The translations under genes were made by a program, and so were the position numbers. The notes beneath the pieces are model-generated. The model was not told where the DNA came from. It made no database searches and saw nothing but the letters and a program-made list of their open reading frames with translations. From NCBI GenBank assembly GCA_001769005.1, contig MENE01000021.1:1758-7903 (forward strand): 6,146 nucleotides of DNA, written 5' to 3'. Source of the stretch: Bacteroidetes bacterium GWA2_31_9b (lineage in GTDB: Bacteria; Bacteroidota; Bacteroidia; Bacteroidales; UBA12077). Shown here in pieces: positions 1-4,992 of the stretch; position 1 is the first letter of the stretch, and every line of letters starts with the position of its first letter.

Positions 1-1
1 A

Positions 2-937
2 ATTGATGGCCTTTTTCAAATAACTCAACATATTTATGGGCTAACATTTGTCGAGATAAAAAATCCAAATGTTTGGCATAATGATGTTCGATATTTCGAA
101 ATAAAAGAAAATAATAAAACAATTGCTCGTTTTTACCTTGATTTGTACCCAAGACCAAATAAATACGGACATGCTGCAATGTTTGGAATGATTCCCGGTA
201 AAAAAATTGGTGATGAATATCAAATGCCAACAGCAAGTCTTGTATGTAATTTCCCAAAAGCAACAAGCGATTCACCTGCTTTAATGCTTCACGACGATGT
301 AGTTACCTTTTTTCACGAATTCGGGCATTTAATGCACGATTTGCTCACTCAGTCGGAATTATCGGCTCAATCGGGTACAAATGTTGCCAGAGATTTTGTT
401 GAAATGCCATCGCAAATATTTGAAAATTGGGCTTGGGATTATGAAGCACTCAAGCTTTTTGCAAAACACTATAAAACAAATGAAGTACTTCCAATAGAGT
501 TACACGATAAAATGATTGCGAGTAGAAATGTAGGTTCAGGATTACAAGTTTTACAACAAATATTTTATGGAACACTGGATTTAACTTATCATGATAAATA
601 CGATCCAAATGGTTCAAAATCAACAACTGATGTTGTTAAAGAGTTACAAAACCGAATTACTTTATATAAATATCAGGATGATACTTATTTTGAAGCTGGT
701 TTTGGACACTTAAATGGTTATGGAGCTGGATATTACAGTTATTTATGGGCAAAAGTTTTTTCTGAAGATATGTTCTCAGTTTTTCAGGAAAATGGTGTAA
801 TGGATAAAGAAACCGGATTGAGACTCCGAAAAACAGTACTTGAAAGAGGCTCAACTGTAGATGAGCTTGAAATTGTTAAAGAGTTTTTAGGAAGAGAACC
901 TAGTCAGGATGCATTCCTCAAGTCAATAGGTTTGTAG
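2..937 (+). CDS. M3 family zinc metallopeptidase (oligopeptidase), C-terminal part
   Basis: This is the C-terminal 311 residues of a thimet-oligopeptidase-like M3 enzyme. The frame is open to the left edge, so the N-terminal half (M3 enzymes are usually about 680-700 residues) lies outside. The zinc site is complete. HEFGH is at residues 105-109 (nt 314-328), and the third ligand Glu134 in FVEMPSQ (nt 401-403) falls exactly 25 residues after the second His, as in thimet oligopeptidase. The substrate-binding tyrosine loop HLNGYGAGYYSYLW is present, with Tyr244 and Tyr247 matching the catalytic tyrosines of the family. The family cleaves short peptides, normally in peptide turnover. Whether this one is cytosolic or exported depends on the missing N-terminus. 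Oligopeptidase A, peptidyl-dipeptidase Dcp and mitochondrial-intermediate-peptidase-like enzymes cannot be told apart from this half. It ends in TAG and runs convergently into tadA, with a shared hairpin between them. No frameshift or missing key residue is seen. Confidence 0.93.
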   Translation: MDGLFQITQHIYGLTFVEIKNPNVWHNDVRYFEIKENNKTIARFYLDLYPRPNKYGHAAMFGMIPGKKIGDEYQMPTASLVCNFPKATSDSPALMLHDDVVTFFHEFGHLMHDLLTQSELSAQSGTNVARDFVEMPSQIFENWAWDYEALKLFAKHYKTNEVLPIELHDKMIASRNVGSGLQVLQQIFYGTLDLTYHDKYDPNGSKSTTDVVKELQNRITLYKYQDDTYFEAGFGHLNGYGAGYYSYLWAKVFSEDMFSVFQENGVMDKETGLRLRKTVLERGSTVDELEIVKEFLGREPSQDAFLKSIGL

Positions 938-946
938 AAAATATTT

Positions 947-976
947 AAAAGATAGCTTATGTTTAAGCTATCTTTT
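947..976. terminator. Bidirectional intrinsic terminator between the M3 peptidase and tadA
   Basis: A perfect 13-bp inverted repeat has arms at 947-959 and 964-976 around a 4-nt TGTT loop. The core AGATAGCTTA is flanked by A/T runs, so the hairpin is followed by a T-tract on both strands (T973-T979 on +, TTTT plus an AT-rich stretch on -). It begins 10 bp after the peptidase stop. It also includes the tadA stop codon (968-970) and its last sense codons, so it serves both convergent genes. Its position and structure are as expected of a rho-independent terminator; activity is inferred. Confidence 0.85.
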
Positions 977-1408
977 TTTCTTAAAAAAATCAATAATAAT
1001 ATTGCTGCATTCATTTTCGAGAATGCCTTTAATAACTTGTGTTTTTGGATGCAATATCCCTGAATTTATTGTTGTATACCCTTTTTTATTGTCGGAAGCT
1101 CCATAAACAATCTTAGTTATTTGCGACCAATACAACGCTCCGGCACACATTATACATGGTTCAAGAGTTACATAAAGCGAACAATTTATTAAATATTTCC
1201 CACCAATCGAGTTTGCAGCAGAAGTTATTGCTTGCATTTCGGCATGTGCTGTAACATCATTTAATGTTTGGGTTAAATTATGGGCACGGGCAATAATTTG
1301 ATTGTTCGATACAATTACAGCTCCAATTGGAATTTCATCTTTAGCTAATGCTTTCTGTGCTTCTTTCAAAGCTTCTTTCATAAAATATTCATCTGTAAAT
1401 AAATCCAT
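968..1408 (-). CDS. tadA: tRNA-specific adenosine deaminase TadA
   Basis: TadA is a cytosolic zinc enzyme that deaminates wobble A34 to inosine in tRNA-Arg(ACG). The protein is a single cytidine/deoxycytidylate-deaminase fold of 146 residues, close to the usual ~150-167. The zinc and proton-shuttle motif HAEMQAI gives His55 and Glu57, and PCIMCAGA gives Cys85 and Cys88, spaced as in E. coli TadA (His57/Glu59/Cys87/Cys90). The early HN pair (Asn44) and the C-terminal ILENEC...DFFKKKR segment also fit TadA better than guanine or cytosine deaminases. I chose the ATG at 1408. A TTG at 1429 would add seven Lys-rich residues, but it lies inside the best -7 promoter match (1427-1434), so it would probably be upstream of the transcript start. 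The gene diverges from aspS and converges on the M3 peptidase. Its TAG stop sits inside the terminator stem. A related purine-base deaminase is the only serious alternative. Confidence 0.93.
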   Translation of the reverse strand: MDLFTDEYFMKEALKEAQKALAKDEIPIGAVIVSNNQIIARAHNLTQTLNDVTAHAEMQAITSAANSIGGKYLINCSLYVTLEPCIMCAGALYWSQITKIVYGASDNKKGYTTINSGILHPKTQVIKGILENECSNIIIDFFKKKR

Positions 1409-1426
1409 GCTGTCAATTTTTTTTTT

Positions 1427-1434
1427 CAAAGATA
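1427..1434 (-). promoter_or_regulatory. Candidate -7 promoter element for tadA
   Basis: Read on the minus strand this is TATCTTTG, an exact match to the Bacteroidota -7 consensus TAnnTTTG. Transcription would start roughly at 1418-1421, leaving a leader of about 10-13 nt before the ATG at 1408. No clear TTTG -33 element is seen about 20 bp upstream, so the match rests on the -7 box alone. The A-rich leader has no Shine-Dalgarno sequence, which is usual for the phylum. Confidence 0.5.
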
Positions 1435-1485
1435 TTAATTTAAGAGATTCGATTGCTTAATGATTTTATAATTTCGGGTAATCAA

Positions 1486-1518
1486 GTTTTTAAAACAGAA
1501 ATATTATTTTAATTTCGC
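1486..1518 (+). promoter_or_regulatory. Candidate promoter for aspS
   Basis: TAATTTCG at 1510-1517 is a one-mismatch version of TAnnTTTG, about 38 bp ahead of the aspS ATG. A weak GTTT (1486-1489) lies 20 bp upstream, where the -33 element should be. A second identical TAATTTCG lies at 1469-1476 but has no well-spaced -33 partner. The leader up to 1556 is A/T-rich and carries no Shine-Dalgarno sequence. Because the box is imperfect and the region is very AT-rich, this is only a candidate. Confidence 0.35.
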
Positions 1519-1555
1519 AAATCGAAAGAATTGAATATTATTTAAAAAATTAAAT

Positions 1556-3316
1556 ATGTACAGAACACATACTTGTGGCGAACTTAGAATAAGTCATGTT
1601 GGTCAGAAAGTTACTTTAAGCGGATGGGTTCAAACTATTCGTAACTTAGGTGGAATGACCTTTATAGCTTTACGCGATCGCTACGGAATTACACAACTCG
1701 TTTTTGACGAAAATACTCCAAAAAACATTCTACCAATGCTCGAAGGTTTAGGTAGGGAGTATGTTGTTAAAATTGCTGGAACAGTTATTGAACGCAGCAG
1801 CAAGAATCCAAAAATGAGTACCGGTGATATCGAAATAAGTGTTTCTGAACTTGACGTTCTTAATAAATCAGAAATTCCTCCATTTACAATTGAAGATGAT
1901 ACCGATGGTGGCGACGAACTTCGAATGAAATACCGATATCTTGATTTACGTAGAAATCCTGTTCGTAAAAATCTTGAACTACGCCATATAATGGGGCAGG
2001 AGATTCGAAAATTTCTTGATGGTGAAAAGTTTATTGAAATTGAAACTCCTTATTTAGTGAATTCTACACCCGAAGGAGCAAGAGATTTTCTTGTACCATC
2101 GCGTATGAATCCTGGAGAGTTTTATGCTTTGCCACAATCACCTCAAACATTAAAACAACTTTTAATGGTTTCAGGTTTCGATCGTTATTTCCAAATTGTG
2201 AAATGTTTCCGCGATGAGGATTTACGTGCCGACCGTCAACCAGAGTTTACACAAATAGACTGCGAAATGTCGTTTGTTGATCAGGATGATATTTTATCCA
2301 TTTTTGAACGTTTGGCAAAACATCTTTTTTATAACATTAAAGGAATAACTTATAATGAAGCATTTCCACGAATTACTTACGAAGATGCTATGAAATATTA
2401 TGGTTCTGATAAACCTGATTTGCGATTTGGAATGCGTTTTTATGAACTTACCGAAAAAGTTAAAGGAAAAGGTTTTGTTGTATTCGATAGCGTTGATTAT
2501 ATTGGTGGTTTTTGTGCAAAAGGATGCTCAGAATATTCACGTAAACAACTCGACGAGCTTACCTTATTTGTTCAGCGCCCACAAGTTGGAGCTAAAGGAA
2601 TGGTTTATGTTAAATACAATACCGATGGTACATTTAAATCATCAGTAGATAAATTCTATTCACCCGAAGATTTAAAAACATGGGCTGAATATATGGGTGC
2701 TCAACCGGGCGATCTATTACTTATTCTTGCAGGTAAAGAATCATCAACATTATCAGCATTAAATATTTTACGTCTTGAAATGGGCGATCAACTTGGATTG
2801 CGCGATAAAGATAAATTTGCTCCATGTTGGGTTGTTGATTTTCCTTTATTAGAATGGGATGAGGATGAAAAGCGATTTTTTGCAAAGCATCATCCATTTA
2901 CGTCACCAAAAACCGAAGATATTCAATATTTCGAGTCTGATCCGGGAAGAATGCATGCCAATGCATACGATTTTGTTGTAAATGGTGTTGAAATTGGCGG
3001 TGGTTCAATTCGAATTTTTAATAGCGAACTTCAACAGAAAATGTTTTCTGCCCTTGGAATTTCAAAAGAAGAAGCAGAAGTAAAATTCGGGTTTTTATTA
3101 AATGCTTTCAGATTTGGTGCTCCACCTCATGGAGGAATAGCATTTGGTTTCGACCGTTTTTGCAGTGTTCTTGGTGGCTCAGAATCAATCCGTGATTTTA
3201 TTGCTTTCCCAAAAAATAATTCGGGGCGCGACGTTATGCTCGATACTCCCAGTAAGATTGATAAAAAACAACTTGATGAGTTGTACTTAAATGTTCTTCC
3301 AATACAAAAGAAATAA
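1556..3316 (+). CDS. aspS: Aspartyl-tRNA synthetase, bacterial type
   Basis: This cytosolic class IIb synthetase charges tRNA-Asp with aspartate using ATP. At 586 residues it is full length for the bacterial enzyme. The order is an N-terminal OB-fold anticodon-binding domain (about 1-110), the class II core with a bacterial GAD insertion (roughly 290-415), and the core C-terminus. Catalytic signatures are intact: STPEGARDF with Glu173, the aspartate-recognition loop LPQSPQ with Gln197, motif 2 FRDEDLRADRQPEF with Arg219 and Asp226, the ATP-site HHPFTSP at 445-451, and motif 3 GFDRF with Arg534. The OB-fold carries Leu31 (NLGG) and Lys83, where non-discriminating AspRS such as that of Pseudomonas has His31 and Gly83, so this enzyme is probably specific for tRNA-Asp. 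It starts at an ATG with a conventional N-terminus (MYRTHTCGEL), ends with tandem TAA TAA, and is followed directly by a hairpin terminator, so it is probably monocistronic. Confidence 0.98.
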   Translation: MYRTHTCGELRISHVGQKVTLSGWVQTIRNLGGMTFIALRDRYGITQLVFDENTPKNILPMLEGLGREYVVKIAGTVIERSSKNPKMSTGDIEISVSELDVLNKSEIPPFTIEDDTDGGDELRMKYRYLDLRRNPVRKNLELRHIMGQEIRKFLDGEKFIEIETPYLVNSTPEGARDFLVPSRMNPGEFYALPQSPQTLKQLLMVSGFDRYFQIVKCFRDEDLRADRQPEFTQIDCEMSFVDQDDILSIFERLAKHLFYNIKGITYNEAFPRITYEDAMKYYGSDKPDLRFGMRFYELTEKVKGKGFVVFDSVDYIGGFCAKGCSEYSRKQLDELTLFVQRPQVGAKGMVYVKYNTDGTFKSSVDKFYSPEDLKTWAEYMGAQPGDLLLILAGKESSTLSALNILRLEMGDQLGLRDKDKFAPCWVVDFPLLEWDEDEKRFFAKHHPFTSPKTEDIQYFESDPGRMHANAYDFVVNGVEIGGGSIRIFNSELQQKMFSALGISKEEAEVKFGFLLNAFRFGAPPHGGIAFGFDRFCSVLGGSESIRDFIAFPKNNSGRDVMLDTPSKIDKKQLDELYLNVLPIQKK

Positions 3317-3318
3317 TA

Positions 3319-3349
3319 AAAAAGGCCGCAAATCATTTGCAGCCTTTTT
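3319..3349. terminator. Bidirectional intrinsic terminator between aspS and the repeat-protein gene
   Basis: An inverted repeat has an 8-bp outer stem (3319-3326 with 3342-3349, AAAAAGGC/GCCTTTTT), one C-A mismatch (3327/3341), a 5-bp inner stem (3328-3332 with 3336-3340) and a 3-nt loop. The outer A/T ends give a U-tract on either strand. It starts 2 bp after the first TAA of aspS (the second TAA ends at 3319) and lies 19 bp beyond the stop of the convergent minus-strand gene, so it can terminate both. Confidence 0.85.
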
Positions 3350-3368
3350 GTTAATATGTTGATTTTGA

Positions 3369-4322
3369 TTATATTTTATTGTCAGTTGTGAATCTGAAAG
3401 TTGTTACAACTGTCCATTGATTTGTAGTCCTGTCGAAAGTATATTCAACTTTTTCTATCATATTACCTTGTTCATTGTATGTAGCTGTAAATTTATTAAA
3501 GCTTGTCCAATCATTTTTTGTAACATCATATTTTTTTTCAATATACTCTATCTGGTTTCCTTTTTTGTCATAAACAAGTTCCATTTGAAGAGCTTCTAAC
3601 CAATATTTTGTACTTTGATTCCAGGTATAACGTGTTTCTCTTACTTTATCGCCTCTTGAATTATAATCCATACTGTATTTCCCATCAGTTTTCCAATTTC
3701 CACTTAAGTATGTTTCTGCTACAACATTTGTAGGAGGAGTGAAATCAGTTTCGAATTCCATAACAAATCGTTTGTAGTTATCCCACTCTTTTGTAATTCC
3801 ATTGTAAAGGCTAACAGTTACTATATTTTCGCTCCCTTTATCGTTGTATTTTATTAAATATTTCATCACGTTAAACCACTCGTTTGTTGGTCGTTTCCAT
3901 TCCTGAAAAAGAATTTCTTCTTTTTTATTGCCTTTGTAAACAGTAGTGGTTAACTGAGCATTTACCCAATTGTTAAATCCTTTATCCCAGGTTTGAGTAA
4001 TTTCTTCAATTTGATGTCCTCTCTCGTCGTAAGTATAATTTATTTTCAAATAGTTAACCCATGTCTTGCTATCAAGCTGATAGGTTTGAACAAAATTCTC
4101 TACTGCAATATTTTTTTCGTTAAATCTTCTGATTTCTCTTTGGAAATAAATCCACATATTACTTGCTTCGTCGAGTTGGAAAGTGTAGAGTGTATCAGCA
4201 TTTGCCCAATTCATTTTTGTTTTATTGTCTTCGGGTATTTCTGATTTTGGTTGAGCATTTAAATTTAGTACCATAAACATGGATACTAATAATCCGATAA
4301 TAATTTTAACTTTTGTTTTCAT
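3369..4322 (-). CDS. Secreted protein of tandem ~31-residue Trp/Tyr repeats, function unknown
   Basis: I do not recognise a named family or function. The 317-residue protein begins with a clear signal peptide: a Lys-rich start MKTKVK, a hydrophobic stretch, then a signal-peptidase I site after LNLNA (residue 23), before Gln-Pro-Lys. There is no lipobox cysteine, and in fact no cysteine at all, so a periplasmic or surface-released protein is more likely than a lipoprotein. From about residue 44 to the end it is a chain of roughly nine degenerate repeats, with 13 Trp in the whole protein. No C-terminal type IX secretion sorting domain is visible; the last repeat runs almost to the stop. An ATG 24 bp upstream (4346) would add eight residues before the signal peptide. 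I prefer 4322 because it gives a conventional signal peptide. The gene converges on aspS, with which it shares a terminator, and no operon partner is evident. The look is reminiscent of YD-type and Bacteroides DUF3836-like proteins, which a profile search would need to confirm. Confidence 0.85.
   Translation of the reverse strand: MKTKVKIIIGLLVSMFMVLNLNAQPKSEIPEDNKTKMNWANADTLYTFQLDEASNMWIYFQREIRRFNEKNIAVENFVQTYQLDSKTWVNYLKINYTYDERGHQIEEITQTWDKGFNNWVNAQLTTTVYKGNKKEEILFQEWKRPTNEWFNVMKYLIKYNDKGSENIVTVSLYNGITKEWDNYKRFVMEFETDFTPPTNVVAETYLSGNWKTDGKYSMDYNSRGDKVRETRYTWNQSTKYWLEALQMELVYDKKGNQIEYIEKKYDVTKNDWTSFNKFTATYNEQGNMIEKVEYTFDRTTNQWTVVTTFRFTTDNKI
3372..4193 (-). repeat. Coding region for about nine tandem ~31-aa repeats
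   Basis: Aligning the protein on its tryptophans gives units of about 24-35 residues. Each starts with an aromatic (Y/W/F) often followed by D/N, then W about 6-8 residues later (as in TWVNY, NWVNA, EWFNV, EWDNY, YWLEA, DWTSF, QWTVV). A hydrophobic strand follows, and then a turn of the type Y-D/N-x-K/R-G-N/D/H before a charged strand (I/V-E-x-I/V-E). The best turn copies are YDERGHQIEE, YDKKGNQIEY and YNEQGNMIEK. The third unit shortens the turn, and the fifth and sixth are irregular (the fifth has an EFETDFTPPTN insert in place of the turn). The repeats have diverged at the DNA level, so this is an old protein-level duplication and not a slippage-prone DNA repeat. The alternating pattern suggests a beta-hairpin solenoid, which is an inference. 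Confidence 0.75.
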
Positions 4323-4444
4323 AGCTTTATGTTTTAAGTTTAACATTTAATTTCTTACTTTCTATACATAAGATGATTACATGTTAAAAAACCCTATATA
4401 TTTTTTAATTTTTATACAAGATAAATAATTAATTTATTGAAAGC

Positions 4445-4458
4445 ATGCATTATGCATT
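4445..4458. repeat. Tandem heptamer ATGCATT x2, also a dyad
   Basis: ATGCATT occurs twice in direct tandem (4445-4451, 4452-4458). Because ATGCAT is itself a palindrome, the block also reads as a 6+1+6 inverted repeat. It is GC-richer than its surroundings and lies about 120 bp upstream of the repeat-protein start. It could be a regulator-binding site, but nothing else supports that. Confidence 0.3.
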
Positions 4459-4562
4459 TAATTTTCAGGAAGATTTTTTATCAAACTAGAAATTTTTATA
4501 CGTGAAAATTCGAATAGTTAAATCGGAATAGAACTTGTATTAATTTAAACAATTTCTAATAT

Positions 4563-4580
4563 AATATGTTTATACATATT
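4563..4580. repeat. 18-bp inverted repeat upstream of the STAS gene
   Basis: Perfect 7-bp arms AATATGT (4563-4569) and ACATATT (4574-4580) flank a TTAT spacer, about 45 bp upstream of the proposed STAS promoter. Operator-sized dyads like this arise by chance in DNA this AT-rich, so a regulatory role is only a possibility. Confidence 0.3.
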
Positions 4581-4624
4581 TAAAGTGAATAACTTGAACA
4601 AAAATTGTTGAAAACTTCATCAGA

Positions 4625-4655
4625 TTGATTTTAATTATTCTTTAATATAGATTTA
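4625..4655 (+). promoter_or_regulatory. Candidate promoter for the STAS gene
   Basis: TTG (4625-4627), a 20-bp spacer and TAGATTTA (4648-4655) resemble the Bacteroidota -33/-7 arrangement TTTG-N(~20)-TAnnTTTG. The last base of the -7 box and the first of the -33 box differ from consensus. Transcription would start near 4660-4663, giving a leader of under 20 nt, A-rich and without a Shine-Dalgarno sequence, before the ATG at 4679. Confidence 0.45.
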
Positions 4656-4678
4656 TCTTCACATCTTAAAAAATACAA

Positions 4679-4987
4679 ATGATGCTTACAATAAATCAGG
4701 TAGATAACAAGTATTTTGTTTCATTTAATAATGTTTCCAAATTGAATATTATTAATTCTTTGGAGATAGAAAACCAACTACTAAACTTAACATATAAGCA
4801 AGGAAATAGCCTCATATTAAATCTATCAGAAATAAAGTTTATTGATAGTTCCGGATTCGAATCATTGCTTAAAGTATATCGTTCTGCAAAAATGAATAAC
4901 ACATCTTTAAAGCTTTCGAATGTATCATCCGAAGCAATTGAATTGTTGAAACTGGTTGAGCTAGATAAGGTTTTTGAATTGGCTTAA
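4679..4987 (+). CDS. STAS-domain protein, anti-sigma factor antagonist type
   Basis: The protein is a single STAS domain of 102 residues, the usual length of SpoIIAA/RsbV-type proteins. The pattern is a short beta strand (KYFVSF), an Asn/Leu-rich helix, the central strand SLILNLSEIKFID, then the DSSGFESLL loop and helix, and a C-terminal KLSNVSSEAIELLKLVELDKVFEL stretch matching the family's end. Asp56-Ser57-Ser58-Gly59 is the conserved switch loop; Ser57 aligns with SpoIIAA Ser58, which is phosphorylated by the partner kinase SpoIIAB. In known systems the unphosphorylated form binds the anti-sigma kinase and frees a sigma factor or other output. In Bacteroidota such proteins may act with PP2C phosphatases instead of a general-stress sigma. 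No kinase, phosphatase or sigma gene is in the window, so the partner is unknown. Two adjacent ATGs (4679, 4682) are possible starts, differing by one residue. The gene is monocistronic in view and ends 5 bp from the end of convergent miaB. Confidence 0.88.
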   Translation: MMLTINQVDNKYFVSFNNVSKLNIINSLEIENQLLNLTYKQGNSLILNLSEIKFIDSSGFESLLKVYRSAKMNNTSLKLSNVSSEAIELLKLVELDKVFELA

Positions 4988-4992
4988 TCTGG

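Larger units (their letters stand above)
4323..4678. other. 356-bp non-coding, very AT-rich divergent intergenic region
   Basis: This is the upstream region of both the minus-strand repeat protein and the plus-strand STAS gene. No coding frame of family-like composition, tRNA, rRNA or recognisable riboswitch is visible. It holds a plausible promoter for the STAS gene (4625-4655), a duplicated heptamer (4445-4458) and an 18-bp dyad (4563-4580). For the repeat protein I see only a weak -7-like TATCTTG on the minus strand (4423-4417) without a good -33 partner. If the upstream ATG at 4346 is used, the first 24 bp are coding. Confidence 0.6.

Noticed and set aside
143..145. TTG as a start codon of the M3 peptidase
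   Set aside because: The frame is open to the left edge, and the upstream residues (GLTFVEI, VWHNDVRYFEI, ARFYLDLYPRP) match the M3 catalytic domain, so the Leu is internal.
657..854. Minus-strand open frame inside the M3 peptidase gene
   Set aside because: It lies opposite a well-supported conserved domain, has no family-like motif and no start signals; it is a shadow of the real gene.
2400..2648. Plus-strand alternative frame inside aspS
   Set aside because: It lies wholly within the GAD-domain part of aspS in another frame, with no recognisable protein pattern.
3372..4193. RHS/YD-repeat toxin or contact-dependent system
   Set aside because: Unit length is about 31 residues with a Trp in each, not the ~20-residue YD repeat. 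There is no RHS core, no C-terminal toxin domain and no immunity gene beside it.
3993..4244. Plus-strand open frame opposite the repeat protein
   Set aside because: The hydrophobic Phe/Ile/Cys-rich translation is what the complement of Asn/Lys/Glu-rich repeats gives. The minus strand has the signal peptide and the ordered repeats.
4347..4678. Riboswitch, small RNA or CRISPR in the long intergenic gap
   Set aside because: No regularly spaced direct repeats, no GC-containing multi-stem structure and no terminator-like hairpin could be found; the dyads are short and AT-rich.
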